Counted from the first letter of the stretch, positions 1 through 9,138 are shown. The stretch: DNA of 64,000 bases from Oscillospiraceae bacterium (GCA_015064945.1 SVRF01000001.1:1-64000); one strand, 5' to 3'. Notes: generated by a model not told the origin, from the sequence alone. A program made the numbers and translations.

Positions 1-2
1 CC

Positions 3-881
3 GGCGGTCCCGGCCTTAACGGCGGCTCACATAAGGTTGGCTCTCTTACCTTACCTATGTCCTCAGGTAACACCGAAAGACAGATGCAGTTTATGACCGA
101 CCTTGGCGCTACCATCCTTTGCTGTACTCCTTCTTATGCCGCTTATTTGGCAGAGTCTCTTATAGAAAGCGGGCTTATCAAGGATATCAAGCTAAAAGCA
201 GGTATTTTCGGTGCAGAAGCGTGGACTGCAGAAATGCGCCGTGATATAGAAACAAAACTTGGCATAAAGGCTTATGACATTTACGGACTTACCGAGATGT
301 GCGGCCCCGGTGTTTCCTATGAGTGTAGTGCTCAGGGTGGCATGCATATTAACGAGGACCACTTTATTGCCGAGATTATCGACCCTAAAACAGGTGAAGT
401 GCTTCCCGAAGGATCTAAGGGCGAGTTGGTATTTACGTGTATCTCCAAGGAGGCGTTCCCTCTTATCAGATACAGAACCAAGGATATATGCGTACTTAAC
501 AGAGAAAAGTGCGCTTGCGGCAGAACTCACGTACGTATGTCTAAGCCTATGGGTAGAAGCGATGATATGCTTATTATCAGAGGTGTTAACGTATTCCCCT
601 CTCAGATAGAAACCGTTCTTCTCAAAAAAGGTCTTACCAGTAACTATCAGATAGTTGTTGACAGAGAAAACAACAGCGATAAGATAGAGGTTAAGGTAGA
701 GATGACGCCTGAGCTGTTTACCGATACTGTTTCCGAGCTGGCTAAGATAGAAAAGGACGTTTCCGATGCGTTGAAGTCTATGCTTGGTATTTATGCAAAG
801 GTTAGCATTGTTGAGCCTAAGTCCATAGTTCGCAGTGAAGGTAAGGCAGTACGTGTAATCGACAACAGAAAGCTTTATTAA
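3..881 (+). CDS. paaK: Phenylacetate-CoA ligase (AMP-forming), 3' part
   Basis: The C-terminal 292 residues of an adenylate-forming CoA ligase of the PaaK family; the 5' end lies before the window. The reading frame is open from base 3, ahead of the first ATG at 57, and already encodes family sequence (GGPGLNGGSH). Visible motifs are YGLTEMCGPG (adenylate binding), RYRTKDI, and GRSDDMLIIRGVN in the mobile C-terminal lid. The enzyme activates aryl or arylacetic acids to CoA thioesters through an acyl-AMP. The tandem ACT gene 21 bases downstream is the usual clostridial partner; indolepyruvate ferredoxin oxidoreductase genes often precede this pair, so aromatic amino-acid fermentation is the likely setting (inference). 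Substrate cannot be read from sequence. Confidence 0.93.
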   Translation, partial: GGPGLNGGSHKVGSLTLPMSSGNTERQMQFMTDLGATILCCTPSYAAYLAESLIESGLIKDIKLKAGIFGAEAWTAEMRRDIETKLGIKAYDIYGLTEMCGPGVSYECSAQGGMHINEDHFIAEIIDPKTGEVLPEGSKGELVFTCISKEAFPLIRYRTKDICVLNREKCACGRTHVRMSKPMGRSDDMLIIRGVNVFPSQIETVLLKKGLTSNYQIVVDRENNSDKIEVKVEMTPELFTDTVSELAKIEKDVSDALKSMLGIYAKVSIVEPKSIVRSEGKAVRVIDNRKLY

Positions 882-902
882 AAAAGCGGAAAGGGAAGAG
901 AT

Positions 903-1334
903 ATGGCAATTAAACAAATATCTGTATTTGCAGAAAATAAAAAAGGCACCGCCTTTAGTGCTTTGGATGTTCTTGCTGATGCCGGCGTGGATATAAGAGC
1001 GCTCAGCATCGCAGAAACTACCGAATACGGTATATTAAGATTTATCGTAGCCGATGTTGAAAAGGCAACGGAGCTACTAAAAAACAGCGGTACAATCGTA
1101 ACCGTAACAAATGTTATTGCCGTGCAGATGCCCGACACTCCCGGCGGTCTTGCAGGTATACTTGGCATACTTTCCAATGCGGGTATTAATATTGAGTATC
1201 TTTACGCGTTTGTTGCAACGGTTGCAGGTCACGCTTGTGTTGTTCTTCGTGTTCAGGATAATGAGGAGGCGGAGGCTGTTCTTATTAAGAACGGTATGGT
1301 ACTTCTTACGGACAAAGATATAAAGAAGCTTTAA
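903..1334 (+). CDS. Tandem ACT-domain protein
   Basis: A 143-residue cytosolic protein made of two ACT domains, about residues 1-68 and 70-140. The second carries a typical ACT opening (PDTPGGLAGILGILSNAGINIEYLYA). ACT domains bind amino acids or similar small ligands and regulate enzymes. Proteins of this layout are commonly encoded right after phenylacetate-CoA ligase in Clostridia, as here, so a ligand-sensing role for the ligase or its pathway is likely but inferred. The start is supported by a GGGAAGAG ribosome site just upstream. A terminator hairpin follows the stop. Confidence 0.9.
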   Translation: MAIKQISVFAENKKGTAFSALDVLADAGVDIRALSIAETTEYGILRFIVADVEKATELLKNSGTIVTVTNVIAVQMPDTPGGLAGILGILSNAGINIEYLYAFVATVAGHACVVLRVQDNEEAEAVLIKNGMVLLTDKDIKKL

Positions 1335-1343
1335 AGATGGTGT

Positions 1344-1378
1344 GTGGGGGTGTACTTGGTGTGCACCTCCACGTTTTA
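1344..1378 (+). terminator. Intrinsic terminator after the paaK-ACT pair
   Basis: A 12-bp stem with two G-U pairs (GTGGGGGTGTAC at 1344-1355, GTGCACCTCCAC at 1361-1372) and a 5-base loop, followed by a short T-rich run. It should end transcription from paaK-ACT. No good promoter is visible between it and the lipoprotein gene at 1397, so that gene may depend on read-through. Confidence 0.7.
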
Positions 1379-1396
1379 TAATTTAGGAGGCGAAGT

Positions 1397-2320
1397 GTGA
1401 AAAAGCTATTTTCTGTCATAATTGCTCTTTTTATGGCGGCTGTTACGATTTCTTGCGAAGCTGAGGGTGAAGAAACTATTTCTAAGGAGAGTAGTGCAGG
1501 CGAAGAAAGTGTTGTGTCCGTTGATAGCGATACAACATCTGATGTTGAATCGCTTGATGAAAGCCTGCCTGATAACGATAGCTCTGTACTTAGCGAAGAG
1601 GAAAGCTCCGGCGTTGCAGATGAAACTTCGGAGGAAGAGATATCTGCCCCTGAATATTCTGAGGAAATTTGCGACCCTGAAAGTTATGGCTACGCTAAGC
1701 AAAGGTATACCGAGTTTTTGCTTAACGGCGGCTATGATGATGTACTGTATATAGGAAATTTTGAACATGATACCGTGAAGCTTTATACATATATGCTTGA
1801 TTTAAACGGTGATGGTGGTTATGAACTGTTTATAAAATCCTTGATTGGATATAGCGGGAGATACTGTGCTTTGTTGGGAATAGAAGACGGTACGGTTAAA
1901 GTGCTTGCTGTTGCCGAGGACGGCGGCGGCTCTATGGGCGGCTCATATTTAGATTATATGTATGACAGCAAAAACGATAAGCGGGTTATGGTATACCGCG
2001 GGAACATCCGCGCAGGGGGAACTGCACAGGGCGGACATTTCTACGTGCTTTCCAATGACGAGCTGTACAGTGGCACCAAAGACGAACCGGTATATTCCGT
2101 TAAACACGATTCCAACAAGTTACACTTATCTTATATGGCTGATATGATAGCGGAAATAAAGGTTGTTACAGATGTGTATACAGAAGACGAGGAGTATTTT
2201 TATGCCTATGAAATTAACGGGGTGTATGTAGAAAAAGATGAGTACGAAAGCTCCATTAAAAACTATTCTTCTATTGAGTTGGACTTCTATGAAGGTAGCC
2301 TTGAGGAACCCATAAGATAA
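1397..2320 (+). CDS. Predicted lipoprotein with acidic Ser/Glu-rich linker
   Basis: A 307-residue protein of unknown function. The first 19 residues are a lipoprotein signal peptide ending in a lipobox (TISC, Cys20), so it should be acylated and held on the outer face of the membrane. Residues about 22-90 are low-complexity Ser/Glu/Asp, a flexible acidic linker. The rest is a folded domain of no recognised family, with a calcium-loop-like DLNGDGGYEL around residues 135-144, as in FG-GAP or EF-hand-like loops. The GTG start is set by a strong AGGAGG site. The same linker style occurs in the exported proteins at 14041-15198 and 39163-42153. Confidence 0.8.
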   Translation: MKKLFSVIIALFMAAVTISCEAEGEETISKESSAGEESVVSVDSDTTSDVESLDESLPDNDSSVLSEEESSGVADETSEEEISAPEYSEEICDPESYGYAKQRYTEFLLNGGYDDVLYIGNFEHDTVKLYTYMLDLNGDGGYELFIKSLIGYSGRYCALLGIEDGTVKVLAVAEDGGGSMGGSYLDYMYDSKNDKRVMVYRGNIRAGGTAQGGHFYVLSNDELYSGTKDEPVYSVKHDSNKLHLSYMADMIAEIKVVTDVYTEDEEYFYAYEINGVYVEKDEYESSIKNYSSIELDFYEGSLEEPIR

Positions 2321-2340
2321 AAAATCAGTGCACAAAAAAG

Positions 2341-2375
2341 AACGGTGAGTGTTCAACATGAACTCTCACCGTTTT
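2341..2375. terminator. Bidirectional terminator between lipoprotein gene and clpX
   Basis: AACGGTGAG pairs with CTCACCGTT, extended by GTTC/GAAC after one mismatch, with a 5-base loop. A-rich sequence on one side and T-rich on the other let it work in both directions. It fills the gap between two convergent genes. Confidence 0.85.
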
Positions 2376-2377
2376 GT

Positions 2378-3664
2378 CTAAAATTTTATATGCTCTTTGT
2401 CTATAACAAGCTTTTTAATTTCCTTGTCTGAGGGGACGGTGTACATAAAGCTTTGCATAAGCTTTTCCATTATCGCCCTGAGACCTCTGGCGCCTGTATT
2501 AAGCTCGTGTGCTTTCTCGGCTATCATTTTTGCCGCCTCGGGCGTAAACTCAAGTTCTACGCCGTCAAGCTCAAACAGCTTTTTGTATTGCTTAAACAGG
2601 CTGTTTTTAGGCTCTGTCAATATGCGCACAAACGCATCCGCATCCAAAGGCTCCAACGAGGTTATAACGGGTATGCGCCCAACAAGCTCAGGTATGATAC
2701 CGTATTTAACCAAATCGTGGGGAGTAACCTCTTTAAGCACGCGGCTTTTATCAAGGTTAGAGGAGCTAAGCGTGCTGTTAAAGCCAACAAGCTGTTTGCC
2801 CATACGCTTTTCAATAATACCGTCAAGCCCGTCAAATGCACCGCCGCAGATAAACAGAATGTTCTTTGTGTTTATCTGTATAAACTCTTGGTTGGGATGC
2901 TTTCTTCCACCCTGAGGAGGTACATTGGAAACAGTGCCTTCAATTATCTTCAGCAATGCCTGCTGAACGCCCTCGCCGGAAACGTCACGGGTTATGGAAC
3001 GGTTTTCGCTTCTTCTGGATATCTTATCTATCTCGTCGATATATATAATACCCATCTCCGCCTTCTTAACGTCGAAGTCAGCGGCTTGTATCAGTCGAAG
3101 CAGAATGTTCTCAACATCCTCACCTACATAGCCTGCTTCGGTCAAGGTAGTAGCATCTGCTATAGCAAAGGGAACATCAAGCATTCTTGCCAGGGACTGT
3201 GCCAAAAGGGTTTTACCGACACCGGTAGGACCCAAAAGCAACACGTTGCTTTTTTCAAGCTCTACGGTATCGTTGTCAGCCAAGGGCTTCTTTTTCTTTT
3301 TGCTCGCATCCTGCAAGGAAAGCACACGCTTATAGTGGTTATACACGGCAACGGAAAGCACGGTCTTTGCATCGTCCTGCCCGATAACGTATTTATCAAG
3401 GTGTTCCTTGATTTCCATAGGCTTGGGCATAGTGTCCATTGTAAGGTTTACACCGCTGCCGCCGCTTTTGCGATTAATATAGGTGTCGTTAAAAGCGTTG
3501 TATACGGTAAAGGAGGTGTTTAAACAGTCCTCACATATAAACACGTGATGCTTTTCTAACAGTATGTCGATAAGCGGTACGCCTGAAACACCGCACACCT
3601 CACAGCATTTGCTGTCGTCAAGTGTTGTTTTAATGCCGCCGCGCCCGTTTGTTCTGTCAGCCAT
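2378..3664 (-). CDS. clpX: ClpX, ATP-dependent unfoldase of the ClpXP protease
   Basis: A full-length (428 aa) ClpX. The N-terminal zinc-binding domain has four cysteines in two CxxC pairs (CEVC near residue 22, CEDC near residue 45). The AAA+ domain has Walker A GPTGVGKT, Walker [10 protein letters not shown], and an arginine-rich pore and sensor region. ClpX recognises tagged or damaged proteins, unfolds them and feeds them to ClpP. The ClpP-docking IGF loop appears as VGF. It follows clpP by 5 bases and is last in a tig-clpP-clpX operon. The link to lon found in many Firmicutes is broken here: lon lies 19 kb away on the other strand. Confidence 0.98.
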   Translation of the reverse strand: MADRTNGRGGIKTTLDDSKCCEVCGVSGVPLIDILLEKHHVFICEDCLNTSFTVYNAFNDTYINRKSGGSGVNLTMDTMPKPMEIKEHLDKYVIGQDDAKTVLSVAVYNHYKRVLSLQDASKKKKKPLADNDTVELEKSNVLLLGPTGVGKTLLAQSLARMLDVPFAIADATTLTEAGYVGEDVENILLRLIQAADFDVKKAEMGIIYIDEIDKISRRSENRSITRDVSGEGVQQALLKIIEGTVSNVPPQGGRKHPNQEFIQINTKNILFICGGAFDGLDGIIEKRMGKQLVGFNSTLSSSNLDKSRVLKEVTPHDLVKYGIIPELVGRIPVITSLEPLDADAFVRILTEPKNSLFKQYKKLFELDGVELEFTPEAAKMIAEKAHELNTGARGLRAIMEKLMQSFMYTVPSDKEIKKLVIDKEHIKF

Positions 3665-3669
3665 AGTAT

Positions 3670-4251
3670 TTATCTCTTTTCCATTACCTTATCAATTAAT
3701 CCGTATTCCAGTGCCTGCTCGGCAGACATAAAATTATCTCTGTCCGTATCTCTTTCGATAACGTCAAGAGGCTGACCCGTAGCCTTGGAAAGCAAAGCAT
3801 TAAGCTTTTCCTTTGTTCTTTGCAACCAAGCTGCGTGGATGCGTACATCGCTTGCCTGACCCCTTGCACCGCCCAAAGGCTGGTGGATCATAATTTCGCT
3901 GTTTGGCAGTGCATATCTCTTACCCTTAGCACCTGCAGCAAGAAGAAATGCGCCCATGCTTGCCGCCATACCGATGCAGATGGTGGAAACATCGCATTTG
4001 ATAAAGTTCATTGTATCATAAATTGCCATACCTGCGGTAACACTGCCGCCGGGGCTGTTTATATACAGGAATATGTCCTTATCGGGGTCCTGTGCTTCCA
4101 AAAACAAAAGCTGTGCCACCACAAGGGAAGCGGTGGTATCGTTAACCTCATCGGACAGGATAATTATTCTGTCGCTAAGTAAGCGGGAATAAATGTCATA
4201 AGAGCGCTCACCTCTGTCGGTTTGCTCTACAACCATTGGAACTAATGCCAT
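3670..4251 (-). CDS. clpP: ClpP, serine protease subunit
   Basis: A 193-residue ClpP peptidase, the usual length. The catalytic triad is in place: Ser in GMAASMGAF, His in IMIHQPLGG, Asp in [10 protein letters not shown]. ClpP forms a double heptameric barrel that degrades proteins delivered by ClpX. The start follows an AAAGGAAA ribosome site. It lies between tig and clpX, so folding of new chains and removal of failed ones are expressed together. There is no second clpP in the window. Confidence 0.98.
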   Translation of the reverse strand: MALVPMVVEQTDRGERSYDIYSRLLSDRIIILSDEVNDTTASLVVAQLLFLEAQDPDKDIFLYINSPGGSVTAGMAIYDTMNFIKCDVSTICIGMAASMGAFLLAAGAKGKRYALPNSEIMIHQPLGGARGQASDVRIHAAWLQRTKEKLNALLSKATGQPLDVIERDTDRDNFMSAEQALEYGLIDKVMEKR

Positions 4252-4300
4252 AATAATTTTCCTTTCAGTAAGTCTATGTTGTGCTCAGTTCAAAAGGAAA

Positions 4301-5575
4301 TTATTTTGCGGCATTTTCCTTAATAAGGTCAACGGCCTTTCTCAAAACAATGTCCTTAACCAATGTGTCGGCAGAAAGGGTAGCCTTAACCTTTTCGAGG
4401 TCGGTCTTGTAGCCTTCTGCTATCTTGTTGTATTCTGCTTCGATATCCTCTTCGGATGCTTCAATGTTTTCGGCAGCAACAACACTTTCAAGCGCAAGTC
4501 TTATCTTAAGCTGTCTTTCAGACTGAGGTCTGAAGCTTTCACGAAGCTGTTCCATAGTCTGACCGGTGTACTGGAAGTACAACTGGAGGCTACCGCCCTG
4601 CATCTGCAGTCTGTACTCGTAATCTCTAACGTTCATATCGATTTCGTCTTCAACCATAGGAGCGGGAAGGTCAAGCTCGGTATTAGCAAGGAGGTCGTCA
4701 AGCAGACCTTCTTCGTATGCATACTCAGCAGCCTTTTCCTTTTTCGCTTCTATCTTAGCCTTAATGTCAGCCTTATATTCATCAACCGTATCAAATTCGG
4801 ATACGTCCTTAACAAAGTCTTCGTCAAGTTCGGGAAGCTCGGTACGCTTGATTTCGTGAAGAACTATCTTAAATACAGCGTCCTTGCCTGCAAGGTTTTC
4901 TGCACCGTATTCTTCGGGGAACTTAACGGAAATATCAAAGCTTTCGCCAACGGACTTACCTACTATCTGTTCTTCAAAACCGGGGATAAAGCTACCGGAG
5001 CCAAGCTTAAGGGGATACTTTTCGCCTTTGCCGCCTTCAAATGCAACGCCGTCAACAAAGCCTTCAAAGTCAATAACCGCTTCATCGCCGTTTTCGGCTG
5101 CACCTTCGGTAAGGGTGCTGACTCTTGCAAGACGCTTTCTTGCAGCTTCTATATCAGCATCGATTTCGCTGTCTTCAACGGTAACAGCTTCTTTTTCTGC
5201 GCTGAGACCCTTGTACTTGTTAACCTTAACTTCGGGTTTAACGTATACCTTAGCTTTGAGAACAACGCCGTTTTCGTCTATGGACTCAAGCTCTACTTCG
5301 GGTCTGGAAACAACCTCAAGACCTGCTTCCTTAACAGCGGCTTCATAAACCTCGGGGAAGAGTGCATCGAGGGCGTCAGCGTGGAAGAAAGACTGACCGT
5401 ACATCTTTTCGATGATATGCTTGGGAGCCTTGCCCTTTCTGAAACCGGGAACGGTAATCTTAGATGCCTGCTTGCGGTATACCTTCATTACCTCTGCATC
5501 AAAGGTTTCCTTGTCGATGGACAAAGTTAACTCGCGCAGGTTCTTTTCAATTTCTTTTACTTCTTTTAAGCTCAT
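4301..5575 (-). CDS. tig: Trigger factor, ribosome-bound chaperone
   Basis: A 424-residue trigger factor with the three standard parts: an N-terminal ribosome-binding domain (with the GFRKGKAP signature), a central FKBP-type peptidyl-prolyl isomerase (GDEAVIDFEGFVDG onward), and a helical C-terminal chaperone cradle. It meets nascent chains at the ribosome exit. A longer reading frame begins five codons upstream with TTG at 5590, but that stretch contains the GGAGG ribosome site, so ATG at 5575 is the real start. It is first in the tig-clpP-clpX operon and has its own promoter at 5620-5647. Confidence 0.97.
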   Translation of the reverse strand: MSLKEVKEIEKNLRELTLSIDKETFDAEVMKVYRKQASKITVPGFRKGKAPKHIIEKMYGQSFFHADALDALFPEVYEAAVKEAGLEVVSRPEVELESIDENGVVLKAKVYVKPEVKVNKYKGLSAEKEAVTVEDSEIDADIEAARKRLARVSTLTEGAAENGDEAVIDFEGFVDGVAFEGGKGEKYPLKLGSGSFIPGFEEQIVGKSVGESFDISVKFPEEYGAENLAGKDAVFKIVLHEIKRTELPELDEDFVKDVSEFDTVDEYKADIKAKIEAKKEKAAEYAYEEGLLDDLLANTELDLPAPMVEDEIDMNVRDYEYRLQMQGGSLQLYFQYTGQTMEQLRESFRPQSERQLKIRLALESVVAAENIEASEEDIEAEYNKIAEGYKTDLEKVKATLSADTLVKDIVLRKAVDLIKENAAK

Positions 5576-5619
5576 TTTAAATACCTCCAAATAAGATAAA
5601 ATATAATCCTAACATTACT

Positions 5620-5647
5620 ATTTTATACATTTTAAGGAAATTGTCAA
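5620..5647 (-). promoter_or_regulatory. Sigma-A-type promoter of tig-clpP-clpX
   Basis: On the minus strand, TTGACA (5642-5647) and TAAAAT (5620-5625) are separated by 16 bp, about 45 bp before the tig start. No CtsR- or HrcA-type operator was recognised in the leader. Confidence 0.6.
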
Positions 5648-5708
5648 CCAAAAATTTTGCTTTGATAAAATTTAGGGTTAATTTCAGCAAAAAAATAATA
5701 ATATAGTA

Positions 5709-5737
5709 TTGAAAAGTGCCTATGATTTGGATATAAT
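5709..5737 (+). promoter_or_regulatory. Sigma-A-type promoter of the sortase gene
   Basis: TTGAAA (5709-5714), 17 bp, TATAAT (5732-5737). The sortase GTG start is 33 bases downstream. Confidence 0.75.
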
Positions 5738-5770
5738 ATATATTAATCACAGGATAAAAGAGGTGATTAT

Positions 5771-6943
5771 GTGGCAAAAAAGTCTTTTGATTATGAGATG
5801 GAAGAATATTTTATAAAAAAAGAGGCAGATCATAAAAATTCCTCTGACCGAGACTTGAATCAAAAAACGGTTCAGGCAATAGGGGATGAGCAAACGGTGC
5901 CGATATCAAGCCCCTTACCGAAAGATGTTACCCAAACGGTGGAGGATATTGAAATCGCAGTGGAAGCCAAAGCCCCCGTTGCTACAGGGCCTAAGCTTTT
6001 TGAGCAATCCTTGCTTGCGTTTTCCTCCGCCAGTATACCAAGGCGTAAGCAAAGGAAGAAGAAACGCAAGTTTGATACCAACAGTCTTGTTCGGGCACTG
6101 GCTTTACTTTTGTGTATTGCAACCCTTGGCTTTTCTCTCGTAAATATATTCGCACGTTCTGCAGAGCTTGATGCTTCCCGTAAAAAGAAGGAAGAGGCTT
6201 CCGTTGAGATGCGCAAAACCATAGGCGATCGTTCTATGAAGAGTACGAAGCGTCCCTCCGAAAGTATGGACCTGCTTTCGTATTTGGGTAGCTCTTCAGG
6301 CGGTATTGAGATGTTTGAGTCTTTGGATACCGATAAGCAGGTTTACTATGAAACCCTGCGTGAAATAGTTTATGATAAGAAAAAGATCAATCCCGATTGT
6401 TGGGGCTATGTAGTAATGTCCGATTCTCCGATATCGGAGCCGATAATGAAAGGACCCGACAATCAGTATTACCTGTACCGTCTTGAAGATAAAACAGCAA
6501 ACAGGGGCGGTTCTATATTTGCAGATTCACTCTTGAAGGATGACTACGAAAAGAACCGAAACGTGGTACTGTATGGACACTGTATGACTGACGGCTCAAA
6601 ATTCAGGGGCATAAAGCTGTTCTTTGACGATGATAACAGGTACAGCATAGCACAGGATTTGGAGATTACCGTGGTTACTGACAAAGCTGTTTACGTATAC
6701 GAGTATTTTTCGGGCTACCGTGCCGAGGGCGATGCCTTTGCCACTATATATTCAACAAACTCAAGCGCCGCATCTTTTTATCAGTTCTTAATGGAAAGAC
6801 GCAGGCTGAACACTATAAGTAAGGATGTTGAATATGATGAAAACTCTAAGATCATTACCCTTATAACCTGTACAAACCTTTCCTCTAAGCCTACGGAACG
6901 TTATGTTCTGCATGGCATTCTCAAAAACACATATTACTTCTAA
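5771..6943 (+). CDS. Class B sortase, membrane anchored
   Basis: A 390-residue sortase. Residues 1-105 are charged and presumably cytosolic, with a basic patch just before one membrane segment (about 107-127). The catalytic domain follows outside the cell. Catalytic residues are His270 (YGHC), Cys367 (TLITC) and Arg377 (TERYV), in the order and spacing of class B enzymes. Sortases cleave a C-terminal sorting signal and attach the protein to peptidoglycan or another amine. The long cytosolic N-terminus is unusual. The GTG start has an AAGAGGTGA site. The one clear sorting-signal substrate in the window is the giant protein at 28188-34079 (TPATG), close to the (S/P)PxTG signals reported for the class B sortase of Clostridioides difficile. 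Confidence 0.9.
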   Translation: MAKKSFDYEMEEYFIKKEADHKNSSDRDLNQKTVQAIGDEQTVPISSPLPKDVTQTVEDIEIAVEAKAPVATGPKLFEQSLLAFSSASIPRRKQRKKKRKFDTNSLVRALALLLCIATLGFSLVNIFARSAELDASRKKKEEASVEMRKTIGDRSMKSTKRPSESMDLLSYLGSSSGGIEMFESLDTDKQVYYETLREIVYDKKKINPDCWGYVVMSDSPISEPIMKGPDNQYYLYRLEDKTANRGGSIFADSLLKDDYEKNRNVVLYGHCMTDGSKFRGIKLFFDDDNRYSIAQDLEITVVTDKAVYVYEYFSGYRAEGDAFATIYSTNSSAASFYQFLMERRRLNTISKDVEYDENSKIITLITCTNLSSKPTERYVLHGILKNTYYF

Positions 6944-6983
6944 AAAATATCGGAGGCTTGATATCAAGCCTCCGATATTTTTT
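6942..6983. terminator. Perfect 42-bp palindromic bidirectional terminator
   Basis: A perfect inverted repeat centred on CTTGATATCAAG, flanked by AAAAAATAT on the left and its complement on the right. It fills the space between the convergent sortase and acyl carrier protein genes and overlaps the stop codon of each by two bases. It should stop transcription from both sides. Confidence 0.92.
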
Positions 6984-7206
6984 ATTTATTGTTTTCTATA
7001 TAGTTTACAACGTCTTTGACTGTAAGCAGATGGGGAAGCTCTTCCTCGTCAAACTCTATATCAAAGGTATCCTCACAAAGCACAACAAGGTCTGCAAGCT
7101 CCAAAGAGTTAAAACCGAGGTCGTTAACAAAAGAAGATTCGAGGGTAATGTCATCGGGATTTATGCTCATTTCCTCTGCTAAAAGATTTTTGAATTGTTC
7201 AAACAT
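6982..7206 (-). CDS. Acyl carrier protein
   Basis: A 74-residue acidic helical-bundle carrier protein. The phosphopantetheine attachment serine is in LGFNSLEL, where most AcpP proteins have DSL, so the residue before the serine is Asn rather than Asp. The rest matches the fold (FEQFKNLLAEEM at the start, DVVNYIENN at the end). It is encoded 54 bases after an acyl-CoA/acyl-ACP ligase-like gene on the same strand, away from any fatty-acid synthase cluster. This suggests a dedicated accessory carrier rather than the housekeeping AcpP (inference). Confidence 0.93.
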   Translation of the reverse strand: MFEQFKNLLAEEMSINPDDITLESSFVNDLGFNSLELADLVVLCEDTFDIEFDEEELPHLLTVKDVVNYIENNK

Positions 7207-7260
7207 AATTCAGTATAAACAGCCGTAAAGCTGTATCTCCTTTACTTAAGTATGGTGTAT

Positions 7261-8988
7261 TTAAAGCATAAAACGCTTTATTTTTTGGGAAGAAGTCTTT
7301 TCAAATTCGTTGCGGCGAATTTCCACGTTTCGTATCTGCTTGAAAGAGGGAAGCTGGTTGTTAACAGCCAGAACGCCTTCTTTAATTTTTTCCTGTATGG
7401 CGTTTTCGTCCCCTAAATCAAGCACGCTTTGCTCGGGCAGTATTATGGCGGTAACAACCGCTTCGTCAAGGTTGTTCTTCCTTGCTATTACCGCACATTC
7501 CTTAACGGTGTCAAGGCGCATAAGATACTCTTCTATTTCTTCGGGATAAACGTTTTTGCCGTTGGAAAGAATTATAAGATTTTTCTTTCTGCCCGTTATG
7601 TAGATATAGCCGTCCTCGTCAAGCTTGCCGAAGTCGCCGGTAAGAAAATATCCGTCATCGGTGAATGCGGCCTCTGTTGCGGCTTCGTTTTTGTAATAGC
7701 CAAGCATTACGTTATCGCCTTTTACGGCTATCTCGCCGATCTCGCCCACCTCACATTGCTTGCCGTTGTCATCAATTATCGTAACTTCGCAACAGGGGAT
7801 GGCAGGCCCCACAGATCCGGTCTTGGGGCGAGTATATAAATCAACCGATACTAAAGGCGAGCATTCGGTTATACCGTAACCTTGATAGATGTTTACGCCC
7901 ATATCCTGAAAGCTTTTTACAAGTTCGGGGTCAAGGGCGGCACCGCCGCAGATTATCGTCTTAAGCCTGCCGCCGAGAGAGGCTATAACTTCGGTAAACA
8001 AAGCGCGTCTAAGGTCGATCTTGACCTTTCGCAACCCCTTGGTAAGCTTAAGCGCCTTATCAAATGTGCCTTGCTTGCCCTTCTTCTTGATTTCGTCCTG
8101 TATGCGCTTGTGTATGGTCTGAACGAACAGGGGAACCAAAACAAAACCTGTTGGCTTAAATCTTTTAAGATTGCGGAGCACATATTTAATGCTGTTGTTT
8201 ATACATATCGTTGCACCTAAATGGAGTATTGCCAAGTCAATGGTAGTTTCGTAGGTATGGTGCATAGGCAATACCGAAAGGAAAACGTCGTTACCGTCAA
8301 AGGGCGTATTGTTAGCACACTGGGCGGCGGTAACAAGCAGATTTTTATGGGAAAGCATAACACCTTTGCTTGTACCCGTAGTGCCGCTGGTGAACAGGAT
8401 AGACGCCATAGCATCCTGATCATAGCTTAGGTTGTATATCCCCATATAGCCTACGGAAAGCAGGTGTTGACCGTAAGCACAAAGCTCGTAAAAATTAAGC
8501 TCCTTTTTGGTCGCAAAATCCTCATAGCTGCCTTCGTAGGGAGTATAATTTGACTGTTCCAAGTCAAATATGTAATCAAGCTCCGCTTCCGCAAGCAGCT
8601 CTCCAAGCTTTGTTTTGTAATCGGGAGAGATGAAAAGCGCAGAGCACTCCGCCATCTTTAAAAATCCGATTATCTGCTCGGGCATAAGTTCTTTGTCCAA
8701 GGGGACGATAACCGCCTTGGCACAAAGTGTTGCCAAATACGCCTGCAACCATTCGGGTCTGGACTCGGAAAGCAAAGCTATCTTTTTGTCCTTCAAATTA
8801 AGGCCGTAAAGTGCAGTAGCTGTGTTAATTATATTATCGGAAAAAGCTTTATATGAAAGTTCCTTTACTTCGTCTTTGTTAACTAAATATTTATAAACCG
8901 TCTTTTCGCCGAACTTTCCGCAGTTTGTAATCAAAGCACGTACGTCGGGGAAAACGGCAACTTTTTCTTTTGGTAAATAATTTCTCAT
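7261..8988 (-). CDS. AMP-dependent long-chain acyl ligase (FadD/AAS type)
   Basis: A 575-residue adenylate-forming ligase. Motifs include ILFTSGTTGTSKG (P-loop), YGITECSP, and YFLTGDFGKLDEDGYIYITGRKKN in the hinge and lid. It activates a fatty acid to acyl-AMP and passes it to CoA or a carrier-protein thiol. A longer frame starts at 9006, but those six codons contain the AAGGAGG ribosome site, so ATG at 8988 is chosen. The acyl carrier protein gene lies directly downstream in the same transcription unit, so an acyl-ACP ligase role is possible. A consensus-like promoter precedes it at 9073-9101. Confidence 0.9.
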   Translation of the reverse strand: MRNYLPKEKVAVFPDVRALITNCGKFGEKTVYKYLVNKDEVKELSYKAFSDNIINTATALYGLNLKDKKIALLSESRPEWLQAYLATLCAKAVIVPLDKELMPEQIIGFLKMAECSALFISPDYKTKLGELLAEAELDYIFDLEQSNYTPYEGSYEDFATKKELNFYELCAYGQHLLSVGYMGIYNLSYDQDAMASILFTSGTTGTSKGVMLSHKNLLVTAAQCANNTPFDGNDVFLSVLPMHHTYETTIDLAILHLGATICINNSIKYVLRNLKRFKPTGFVLVPLFVQTIHKRIQDEIKKKGKQGTFDKALKLTKGLRKVKIDLRRALFTEVIASLGGRLKTIICGGAALDPELVKSFQDMGVNIYQGYGITECSPLVSVDLYTRPKTGSVGPAIPCCEVTIIDDNGKQCEVGEIGEIAVKGDNVMLGYYKNEAATEAAFTDDGYFLTGDFGKLDEDGYIYITGRKKNLIILSNGKNVYPEEIEEYLMRLDTVKECAVIARKNNLDEAVVTAIILPEQSVLDLGDENAIQEKIKEGVLAVNNQLPSFKQIRNVEIRRNEFEKTSSQKIKRFML

Positions 8989-9072
8989 CTGTGTGCCTCC
9001 TTGCATTTTTGTATGCCTAAAATAGGTTTAATCAATTATACGCATACCCCCACAACTTAAAATTTATGATTT

Positions 9073-9101
9073 ATTATAGCTTACAAGCGCAAAAAAGTCA
9101 A
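9073..9101 (-). promoter_or_regulatory. Sigma-A-type promoter of the acyl ligase-ACP unit
   Basis: On the minus strand, TTGACT (9096-9101), 17 bp, TATAAT (9073-9078), leaving a leader of about 80 bases before the ligase start at 8988. Confidence 0.7.
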
Positions 9102-9109
9102 TAGCCAAG

Positions 9110-9138
9110 GAATAAATAAAGATTTCCAAGACAAAATA
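9110..9138 (+). promoter_or_regulatory. Possible forespore (sigma-G-like) promoter of spoVAC
   Basis: GAATA (9110-9114), 17 bp, CAAAATA (9132-9138), just before the spoVAC ribosome site. This loosely resembles sigma-G promoters, and the spoVA operon of Bacillus subtilis is under sigma-G. The match is partial and no sigma-A promoter is visible in this orientation. Treat as a candidate. Confidence 0.35.

Noticed and set aside
2453-3523. A 356-codon frame antisense to clpX
   Set aside because: Opposite a highly conserved gene, with no start signal or recognisable protein features.
5577-5777. A 66-codon minus-strand frame upstream of tig
   Set aside because: It covers both promoters of the divergent tig and sortase genes, is AT-rich and has no ribosome site.
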